In this document: piece after piece, positions 11,001 through 26,495 of the stretch | How the letters are laid out: each line of letters opens with the position of its first letter | Position numbering within the stretch: the stretch's first letter is position 1 | Assembly (NCBI RefSeq): GCF_000485595.1 | Contig: NW_014577240.1 | Span: 361,618-388,112 of the forward strand | Direction: 5' to 3' | Origin: Priapulus caudatus | Lineage: Eukaryota > Priapulida > Priapulimorpha > Priapulimorphida > Priapulidae | Length of the DNA: 26,495 nt | Notes under the pieces: model-generated | Seen by the model: the letters and a program-made list of their open reading frames with translations, nothing else | What the model was told of the DNA's origin: nothing | Database searches by the model: none | Position numbers and translations under genes: made by a program

Positions 11001-14000
11001 AAAAACATTTTTGGTAACGGTCAAAGCACCTAAATAAAGTTAAAAGAAAAGCCAAAAATGACCTTCGCAGACAGTTCTATAGAGGTCTTCTAGAGGATGC
11101 TAACACAGGTTTGACTGTATTTATATGAGAATGGCATTTATTTAAGAATTAATTCTAAAGCAACTCTATTAGAACTTGCCAAGATCCCTTCGGCCCCATG
11201 TAAACAAATCTGTAGTCATCTTTCTTGTCGGGCAAACTGTCCCAGAACTCGTTCAGCCAATCGGATGAGAAGTAAGCAGGTGTCTCATAGGCTACATAGT
11301 GTGGAAACTCTCTAGAAGTAAAAGATATTGAGACGGACCAATAATTCAGTCAACGGTCAGAACACAAACACTAGACAGTATACTGCCTTCTGTTGTGAAA
11401 GACCAGCACGTTCTCGAGATAAGACAAATGCGGGTCTTCATATATGCAAATATAATGCAATTAAAGGATTGATACCATGATATCAAGACCTGCATTTAGT
11501 CTGTTGATACACAAAATATTATTGACAAAACGTTTTTAGTTTTATGAAAACGTGGCTCTTACAACATTCATACAATATGTTTACCACGTACTTGCCTCAC
11601 AAAATGCCAGTCCTTGAGGTAGAGACAGGGCATTGTTGCAGGATATCCACTTGCAATGAATGCCCTCCAGTAATCCACATAACCTGATACTGTCATGTCC
11701 TGCTTTTGGTGTGAATAAAACTTTTGCTCATTGCAGCTGGCCACAGATACTACTGCTGATCCTAAACGAATGTTAGTTTCAAATATCAATTACTGATTAT
11801 GTAAGATTACTGATATGGAGAGCTTCACAAGCCTGTTCAATAAAGACACTTTATATTCGTGTAGCCTATGAATAGAAAAGAACGCACAAATATTAATTGA
11901 TATTTTTAGCAACGCAATTAAAGTAACAGCATATCACCAGTCGCACACTCGACCATTACATACACAAATCAGCCTATCCCATGATGGCTGGGAGATTAAA
12001 TCTATGTTGTACCCAAACTTGGAATCTTGCACAAACTAGGAATTTCAGTGCATCTGCAGTTTGGGCAACCAATCTGCAGATTAATTGGGCAAAACCTGTT
12101 ACATATTTTATTAACTATTAAATTCATAGGCTATGAAATGTTATATCATTGAAATGAGATTCTATATCCTCTTTCTTGATTGTATTTGGCATCTTGGTTA
12201 AGAAATTAAATGGATATTTTAGATAATTTGATAGGAAAAATTCCTAGTTTGGGCAAGCTAGGTGAGCAGGACCGGGTTGCACAAACTTAATTGAAATACA
12301 TAGGGTATCAAAGGTTATATCATCAGAAAGAGTACGTTCCTATATATCTTCTCATCAGCTTTCTTCAATGTGTTTGGCATCTTTGCTAAAATAATAAATT
12401 ATTATATTAGATAATTTGATAACTATTAGAGAAATCCCTTCCTAGTTTGCACCAGTTATGCTCGCATACGCCACAATCGCCATTAAGTGTAGTTGAATAA
12501 GCGACAGTTTCCAGCATGTCCAATCTTGAGATTGGTCAGCCAAACTCGGAAATCCACAGTTTGGGCATCACGAGATAGGGTCTATGTCTCCCTGGGTACT
12601 GCCGGAACGTACCCTGGATACAGTCCGGTATACCGGAGCGTACCCTGGTAACTATCTGATATGGTTAGGGTTAGGGTTAGGGTTAGGGTTAAGGTTAGCT
12701 AGGGTTAGGGAGTAGGCGTAGGCGACTCCCTAGACTCGTTAGTGGAGTAGGCGAGGTACGGTCCGGCATATTAGATATAGTACCAGAGTACGTTCCGGTA
12801 TACCGGACAGTACCCAGGGTACGTTCCGGCAGTACCCAGGGAGACATAGACCCTGACAGCCTCACTCACTCGTTAACTCGCTCAGATTACTATAATCCCT
12901 ATCCCCTTCAGCCCTTTCCCTATCAGCTAACCCATGTACGTGACCAGAAAAACCATTCCCCCATTCCAGTCAAATGAGTCCATTGGGTAGTTTGTACTAC
13001 ACATACATAACACGGAAAGTGTGTGGAGCGGAACAATCGCCGCATAGTGGCAACGATAAACGCGTTTGAAACATTCGACCCGAACGTTTCACTTTGTAGT
13101 CTAAAAGCTTTGAATGAACGTATTACTGAGCAATTTTTGTTCACCTATCACACATATATATACAGGGGTAGAAATTAATTTTTGAACACGGGAGTCCAAC
13201 GGGCTCCCTACCCTCAAAAAGAGGGAGTCCGCAGCAAAATGAGGGAGTCCGCAGCCAGAGGTTCAAAATTAAAGATATTAACAATAACGAATGTGCTTAT
13301 TTTTCAGATTTATGCGGTTGCACGTCTGCCAAATTTTCTTTGGACATTAGCTGAAAAAATATGGTCATTCCACGAGGCCGTGCTCCGGAATGAACTAGTT
13401 AGGATGGCAGTTAGTATGGCAGAATTTTCAAGGAGTCACACGGACTCCTGCATATGTCAAATCAGGGAATCCGACAGTAAATCGGGGAGTATTTGACTCC
13501 GGACTCCCGTTAATTTTGCACCCTGTATATAGGCAAGTACAAGCGTGCAATGTTAAAATAATTCATTTTTGCCTGATTTTATGTTTGCCGCTTGAAAGTT
13601 CGAGGGAATCTCTCTTTAAGATTGTGCAAATTCCAAGTTTGGTTATGACACGCACAACTTGCAATAACATATTTTAGCAGTTCATAACAGTTTTGTGAAG
13701 CTAGAGCCAGTCTTGTTCATGTAGGGCTACCAGCTAGGTAATCCTATCTAGCTCAACACTGTCACTACCTGTGTAACCCTTCGCTCTGCCATGTAGGCCT
13801 ACAGGAGCAAACTTGCTAGTAGTACTTAGTGCTACTAAATATACAGTGACTATAACACTAATGTGGAGATTTCAGGGGGGATGACGTCATACAACCAGAG
13901 ACCAGTTCAACAACAACAGAGATAGAAAGTTCCCCTAGCAACAGGTAGAAAATTTTCCCTAACGACACAGACAAGCGCGGGGGAAGGGGTCCCATAGCTA

Positions 14001-16310
14001 CCAGATGTGGGAGGTAAGGGAGTTGCGCCACCATGTACACGCACGGGGCGAGGGAGTTGCACCAGCCGAGCACGTGGCGGACAGGGGGGGGGGGTGCGAC
14101 GCTCGTGCATATACTGGACCAAGGGGGTTGCATCCATGGTAAAAAATGCTCTTTTTTTCACCAGAGCCATTTTTCTGACTTGTCAAAAATTTACCAGAGC
14201 CATTTTTTTATGTATCCAGTCATTTTCAGTTTCAAATTTTCGAAAAATACATAATATAATGTACTCTTATTTTATTTGTGGGGATGGGGACATAAATGTA
14301 AATTGTATTTATTGAATTGTAATGTATGAATGCAATTGTCACCACATCATTGCAGATTAATACAAGGCAAGATAAATTTAAATATGAATGATAGTGTCAA
14401 TAGTTTCTAGTTCTACACTCTGTTGTATAACTTTTATTATCAATTGTATTTTATTGTGCATCAGCGGGTTGATCTAGCCAGCGCCAGCTGCAGCGGATAC
14501 ATAAGCTGGATTTACACTGACGATTTTGATGTGCCAAATTGTACAAACTTGGCAGTTTGGCAACTGACAATCGCCAGTGTAAACGCGTAAAGTTGTAGGT
14601 CCAGCCGATTAATAGCACCGAGTCGGAAGATTAGAACATGTTCTAATTTCCCTAACTTGGAGCAGTTGGACGTTTTTTTGCCAAGTGGCCAATCAGACAA
14701 CAGCAATCAGGAGTGTGTCCCTCCACCATAGGGGAGAGCACGTTTTTGCTTTAGGCGCCGCGGCATGTAATACATGCAAAAATGGGTATCCGTGTCGCCC
14801 CCCCGCGTGCGCTACGGGTCAAATGTTGAAACGTTTGCCGCCTCGCGCTCAATAACGTAAGAGCTTTGAATATATCTATAGAGAGGTTGGTAGAAAGAAG
14901 AAAAACGCCAACTTGACTGCATATAATCGTCAGTGTAAACCCAGCTTAAGCCGCTGCTGCATGCACGGTGTATATGTAGCGCTCGCTGTACGTACGTACT
15001 TGTGTACATTTCAATTTATCAGGCCACGGGAGCGATTTCCTCTCGGGCGATCGCTTCCATTATTGTTCTTACCAGAGCGATTTTAGAGCTTACCAGAGCG
15101 AAATCGCTCGTCGCTCCCGTGTATTTTTTTCCCTGGTTGCATCACCCGTACACGTGTCAAGCGAGGGGGGTGACAACACCCAGGCACCTGAGGCACGTGA
15201 GAGGGAGGCACTTCCAGGATCCTATGTCACTGCAGGGTCCTATATAAGCAGCCAAGATCCAACAGTAAAACGAGTCAGTCTTCGGACGGCCACGAACAAA
15301 CGAACGCACTTGAGAAAGAGAACGAACGAATGAACGAACGCGCTTGAGAAAGCGAACGAACAAACGAACAAACAAACGAACAAACAAACACTCTCGTGGG
15401 AGCGAACGATCGCGCTCGAGAGAGCGCACACACACCATCAGAGGGAGAGCCACCCACGAGCAGGACGACGCCCGAGAAGTCTCTTATACTAAGGGAGGGG
15501 CCCGGAGCTACGGCCTACCCCGGACAAGGATACACGCTGCCATCCCACGAACTCGCGCCGAGCCGCGGCAGCACACGACGGGGAGAGACGGACCAGGAGC
15601 GGCGCCGTGGGCTACAATATTAACCCGTAGAATAGCTAATAGTTAAGCGAAACGTGTAATAACGGGGTATAACATAAACGTGGCATAAGTAATATATCTA
15701 TATATATCTATATGCTATAGTTGAGATACGTATACGGAATGTAATTCGTATACGATGAATAAAACCATCCGTTGTATAAAGACTATATATAAAGACTTGC
15801 GTTCATTTCACTCTGGGGGTTTTCTTGCTACTGCATAACCGTCCTGCCTTCACGGTAGGAGCGGAAAATGATCTCGACACAAATAAATTACACATGCTAT
15901 TGCTATAACCACAGCACCTGTGAAAGTCCAGTGTGGCCACCCCTAGGGCCACTATAGTCTACAGTCTACACTAACACTAACACTGAGTAACAGTGACAGT
16001 CTGATACAATGTCAAATATACACCATAGACAACGCAGTCGACCCAACATACCAAACGTTTTCTCAATAAATTCCAAATTCGGTGTACCATCGCAGTTTAC
16101 CCACTCCCGTCTGCTAAGCCACATAGACGTCAGCCTATCGCCTAGCAAGCACGGTGTATTTGTTATTAAAAACTGTTGGCAAAATTCACTAAATAGCATA
16201 GGTAAGTCAATGTAAGGAATTCCATCTATGCTATCGGATCTGGAAAATTTAAAAGATTCTAAATTCGATAGAAAATCAAGAGATTTTATGGTACTGTTAA
16301 TAACGGACAT
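7380..16310 (-). CDS. JMJD4: JmjC domain protein JMJD4 (eRF1 lysyl hydroxylase family), complete, seven coding exons
   Basis: Coding exons on the - strand: 16310-16052, 11761-11596, 11311-11180, 10900-10736, 10322-10220, 9731-9588 and 8075-7380, giving 554 residues from the preferred start. Mammalian JMJD4 is a 2-oxoglutarate and Fe(II) dependent oxygenase that hydroxylates a lysine of translation release factor eRF1. Visible landmarks are CLYLKDWHFVR, YFSSDWLNEFWDSL, YRFVYMGPKGSW, the iron-binding HAD in TPFHADVFRSYSW, CGRKKWILVPPGQEE, FVPSGWHHQVWNL, and the second iron histidine in SLNHNWVNGF. The Met at 16310 has A at -3. An earlier in-frame Met at 16346 would add twelve hydrophobic residues and has a poorer context. 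The protein is longer than the human one (about 460 residues or less), mainly through an insertion in the last exon. Two introns appear to use GC donors. The gene is head-to-head with UBA5 and tail-to-tail with the lectin gene. Confidence 0.93.
8274..8855. mobile_element. MITE family B, long copy
   Basis: In JMJD4 intron 6. Ends are GGGGCCCGTTGTCAGAAAC and its reverse complement, followed inward by repeated AGCATTAACATT units. A CTGGG lies at both outer edges. Inside is a smaller inverted pair (CTAACATTACGAGAGG against CCTCTCGTAACTTT). There are no coding features. Confidence 0.75.
9277..9326. repeat. Imperfect hairpin
   Basis: TATATCAGGAGTGAATA is mirrored by TATTCACTTCTGATATA around a short A/T spacer. 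It may be the remnant of a small fold-back element. The rest of intron 8856-9587, apart from the mini copy at 9347, shows nothing clear. Confidence 0.7.
9347..9413. mobile_element. MITE family B, 67-bp minimal copy
   Basis: Consists almost only of the two terminal repeats of the 8274-8855 element (GGGGCCCATTGCCAGAAAC ... GTTTCTGACAACGACCCC) joined through a short AT-rich stretch. Confidence 0.75.
9588..9731 (-). CDS. JMJD4: JMJD4 coding exon 6 with the last iron histidine
   Basis: Encodes EDTISLNHNWVNGFNIDIMW and ends WEQQCQ. NHNWVNGFN matches the conserved end of the catalytic barrel and supplies the third iron ligand. Acceptor catcgcag, donor gtgtgt; both boundaries are phase 0. Confidence 0.9.
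10220..10322 (-). CDS. JMJD4: JMJD4 coding exon 5
   Basis: Encodes FPNHPELIQKFEVIQEAGQL and IFVPSGWHHQVWNL. The GxxIFVPSGWHHQV strand is the JmjC barrel segment preceding the last iron ligand. Acceptor ttttcag, donor gtaact, phase 0 at the end. Confidence 0.9.
10736..10900 (-). CDS. JMJD4: JMJD4 coding exon 4 with iron-binding HAD
   Basis: Encodes TPFHADVFRSYSWSANICGR, KKWILVPPGQEE and LAYDLDSPDLNDNK. The His and Asp of FHADVF are two of the three iron ligands of JmjC enzymes, and the lysine pair after CGR is in the region that holds 2-oxoglutarate. Acceptor ttgtacag, donor gtaaga. Confidence 0.92.
11180..11311 (-). CDS. JMJD4: JMJD4 coding exon 3 (ends at a GC donor)
   Basis: Encodes EFPHYVAYETPAYFSSDWLN and YRFVYMGPKGSW. 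It follows the acceptor tacttctag. The donor that joins in frame to exon 4 is TG|gcaagt at 11179, completing the Trp codon before TPFHAD. The adjacent GT (gttcta) gives the wrong phase. Confidence 0.88.
11596..11761 (-). CDS. JMJD4: JMJD4 coding exon 2 (ends at a GC donor)
   Basis: Encodes SAVVSVASCNEQKF, MTVSGYVDYWRAFIASGYP and CLYLKDWHFVR, which match the family core. The acceptor is tttag. Only the donor AG|gcaagt at 11595 keeps the frame into exon 3 (giving VREFPHY). The nearby GT at 11591 would shift the frame. Confidence 0.88.
12090..12455. repeat. Two-unit degenerate tandem repeat, about 180 bp each
   Basis: Both units contain GTTATATCAT, TTTGGCATCTT, TTAGATAATTTGATA and TTCCTAGTTTG in the same order. 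The units differ by many substitutions and small gaps, so the duplication is old. Confidence 0.75.
12577..12854. mobile_element. MITE family A, copy 2, with telomere-like insert
   Basis: The outer 41 bases on each side are inverted repeats (AGGGTCTATGTCTCCCTGGG inward). Compared with the copy at 719-954, the single GGTTAGGG has become an array of TTAGGG units (about 12663-12710). The remainder aligns closely with copy 1. Confidence 0.85.
12663..12710 (+). repeat. Interstitial TTAGGG telomere-type repeats
   Basis: Seven TTAGGG-like units, two of them imperfect (TTAAGG and TTAGCTAGGG), inside MITE family A copy 2. Confidence 0.9.
13163..13525. mobile_element. hAT-like MITE
   Basis: Ends CAGGGGTAGAAATTAATTTT...GGGAGTCC and GGACTCCCGTTAATTTTGCACCCTG-type right end are inverted repeats beginning CAGGG, as in many hAT elements. 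The flanks are both TA-rich (tatata on each side), so the 8-bp duplication is not certain. Internal AGGGAGTCCGCAGC units are repeated. Confidence 0.6.
13975..14140 (+). repeat. G-rich degenerate repeats
   Basis: AAGGGAGTTGCGCCACC, GAGGGAGTTGCACCAGC and AAGGGGGTTGCATCC recur at roughly 35-60 bp spacing, with a run of ten or more G. The open frames here are low-complexity and not convincing. Confidence 0.55.
14504..14947. mobile_element. TA-flanked MITE with TTTACACTGACGAT ends
   Basis: 444 bp with ends AGCTGGATTTACACTGACGA and its reverse complement (one mismatch), flanked by TA on each side. A third copy of the end motif (CGCCAGTGTAAACGCG) lies inside. The ends resemble in layout the GCTGCGTTCACACGA family in UBA5. 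Confidence 0.75.
15022..15121. repeat. Fold-back with CACGGGAGCGA arms
   Basis: CACGGGAGCGA and TCGCTCCCGTG face each other about 75 bp apart, with inner GCGATCGC and two ACCAGAGCGA motifs. ACCAGAGCCATTTTT also occurs twice at 14160-14215, so the region 14150-15125 may hold a related split element. Confidence 0.6.
15155..15879 (+). mobile_element. Possible solo LTR
   Basis: Begins TGTCAAG and ends CTCGACA. It has a TATA box (TATATAAG, about 15241) and AATAAA at about 15757 in the right order, and a length close to the LTR at 2277. I found no matching target duplication, so the ends are provisional. It includes a (GAACAAAC)-type repeat at 15290-15390. Confidence 0.4.
16052..16310 (-). CDS. 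JMJD4: JMJD4 coding exon 1
   Basis: Encodes the N-terminal region, including IDGIPYIDLPMLFSEFCQQF, NTPCLLGD, SRREWVNCDGTPNLEF and the end IEKTFG. The donor is gtatgt (phase 1). The following intron is 4.3 kb. The in-frame extension to the Met at 16346 is open; an in-frame TGA lies just upstream of it. Confidence 0.85.
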
Positions 16311-16545
16311 AATCATTAGACCTATAAGTATAACATATAATGGCATAGATCAAAATCAGTGAGTAAGTTACAGAAACGCTCGTTAAGGGCGCTGACATCT
16401 TAACGCTCACAGCGCCACCTTCCACAGGCGGCGCTGGTGTCGGTTTATTGCACACACGTAGCCGGCTGTAAATTGTAAACAGACCAACAAGTTGGATCAA
16501 CATATGGTTTTGTAAACTGTAAAAAGTGTTAGATTACCAACAGCC
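16311..16545. promoter_or_regulatory. Head-to-head JMJD4/UBA5 intergenic promoter region
   Basis: Only 235 bp separate the two start codons on opposite strands, so transcription of both genes must start in or near this region. I see no TATA box. It holds two inverted repeats: CGTTAAG...CTTAACG at 16381-16405 and CAGCGCC...GGCGCTG at 16410-16436. The second contains CAGGCGGCGCTGG, which resembles the core of the CTCF site. Promoter activity is inferred from gene arrangement. Confidence 0.6.
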
Positions 16546-25913
<9,368 letters not shown>

Positions 25914-25920
25914 GTGAGTT

Positions 25921-26000
25921 ATCTATACTATAAAAGGGAACAGCCCATTTTTTGTTAGCTATGTTCTCTTAATCTGCTCGCATGATTTCAAATTGCTTGA
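25921..26000 (+). mobile_element. Helitron-like 5' end, copy 1
   Basis: Starts A|TCTATACTATAAAAGGGAA, seven bases after the donor of UBA5 exon 7. TCTATACTA following an A is typical of Helitron left ends. It shares about 80 bp with copy 2. No 3' CTRR hairpin end was identified. Confidence 0.4.
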
Positions 26001-26189
26001 CTGTAAACGATGCATTACTACTCGTAGAGTAATGATGGGGCGACACTTTTTCAAAACAGATGAAAACACGATAAAGTTGAATTTCAGCCATTTTATTTAA
26101 CACTGCGTTTACCGATATCATACCGGTTTATCGATCGACGTCACTACTCACTACCATTAACCAATGTAGTAACGCGCCGTTTGCCCGCT

Positions 26190-26275
26190 GCCGCTGTGGC
26201 GGCAGTGGTGTAGCACGCTTGCCTAATACGTTAGGGGTCGGGAGTTCGAAAACTCCAACAGCCGCGGAAATTAAA
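26190..26275 (+). mobile_element. tRNA-derived SINE-like sequence
   Basis: The run from GCGGCAGTGG to AACAGCCGC has an acceptor-like pairing, a B-box GAGTTCGAAAACTC and a plausible A-box (TAGCACGCTTGCC), followed by an A-rich tail. The middle stem is short and the loop is only four bases, so it is a degenerate tRNA-like promoter, not a working tRNA. Confidence 0.5.
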
Positions 26276-26358
26276 AAAAATATATATTTCACGGCAGGTG
26301 CGCAACTTCTTTTCTGTCATCCTAAATATATGCATATTTAAAGTATATTTAATTTAAA

Positions 26359-26440
26359 ATCTATACTAATAAAAGGGAAACAGCGAATTTTTTATTAGCT
26401 AAGTTATCTTTTAATAGCCCGCATCATAGCAATTCCCTGG
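26359..26440 (+). mobile_element. Helitron-like 5' end, copy 2
   Basis: A|TCTATACTAATAAAAGGG onward repeats the 25921 sequence (CAGC, then TTTTTT[A/G]TTAGCT), 438 bp downstream in the same orientation. Confidence 0.4.
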
Positions 26441-26495
26441 ATATCCCAAAATCCATATGGGCTGTTTTCGCCACACAGCCGGATTTAGGCGGCAG

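Larger units (their letters stand above)
11762..16051. other. JMJD4 intron 1 (4.3 kb), rich in repeats
   Basis: Holds a degenerate tandem duplication (12090-12455), MITE family A copy 2 (12577-12854), a hAT-like MITE (13163-13525), a G-rich repeat block (13975-14140), a TA-flanked MITE (14504-14947), a fold-back (15022-15121) and an LTR-like block (15155-15879). I see no coding exon of JMJD4 inside. Confidence 0.8.

Noticed and set aside
12663-12710. A true chromosome end
   Set aside because: The TTAGGG array lies inside a MITE with genes continuing on both sides, so it is interstitial.
13858-14315. Overlapping Pro/His-rich frames on both strands
   Set aside because: Arise from G-rich degenerate repeats in an intron, with no domain and no splice context.
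15157-15646. Arg/Thr/Asn-rich and Phe/Val-rich frames
   Set aside because: Come from a GAAC/AAAC repeat inside the LTR-like block.
26190-26275. A functional tRNA gene
   Set aside because: The anticodon arm cannot form a normal seven-base loop and the stems are imperfect.

Overview
This window is animal nuclear DNA, AT-rich and full of introns and transposable elements. It is clearly not bacterial: every real gene is split into short exons with GT-AG (or GC-AG) junctions, and the exons spell out conserved animal proteins. Telomere-type TTAGGG repeats, domain-shuffled extracellular exons and abundant short inverted-repeat transposons suggest an invertebrate (for example a cephalochordate, ambulacrarian or lophotrochozoan). 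The sequence alone does not settle the phylum.

Layout: (1) About 330-5820, + strand, holds the 3' part of a secreted mosaic protein gene. It encodes the C-terminal half of a C-type lectin domain, an unidentified Cys-containing module, a discoidin-like (F5/8 type C) domain over three exons, a WSC-like Cys-rich module and a Thr/Pro mucin-type tail. The gene begins left of the window. (2) 5818-7379 is intergenic, between the two convergent genes. (3) 7380-16310, - strand, holds a complete JMJD4 gene in seven coding exons, a JmjC 2-oxoglutarate oxygenase known in mammals to hydroxylate translation termination factor eRF1. It appears to use two GC-AG introns and carries a large lineage-specific Cys-rich insertion near the C-terminus. 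(4) 16311-16545 is a 235-bp head-to-head promoter region. (5) 16546-25913, + strand, holds the first seven coding exons of UBA5, the E1 enzyme for the ubiquitin-like modifier UFM1. The catalytic cysteine lies beyond the right edge.

The introns are a museum of mobile DNA. They contain a solo LTR inserted in a TA repeat, a second LTR-like block, two copies of a MITE sharing about 40-bp inverted ends (one with an expanded TTAGGG array), and a fold-back element that independently carries TTAGGG arrays. There is also a TTAA-flanked 1.1-kb element, a Harbinger-like MITE (TTA duplication) nested in another inverted-repeat element, and two inverted copies of a GCTGCGTTCACACGA-ended MITE. One of those copies has gained a 57-bp-arm near-perfect palindrome. 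The other is split by a hAT element with an exact 8-bp target duplication, which itself contains two further element fragments. At the right edge there is a tRNA-like SINE and a pair of Helitron-like 5' ends.

JMJD4 and UBA5 both act on translation or ribosome-associated processes (eRF1 hydroxylation and ufmylation of ribosomes in mammals), so a shared promoter is biologically plausible, but co-regulation is inference. I found no CRISPR array, prokaryotic operon or clearly new enzymatic system. The most unusual material is the structural DNA in the introns and the JMJD4 gene structure.
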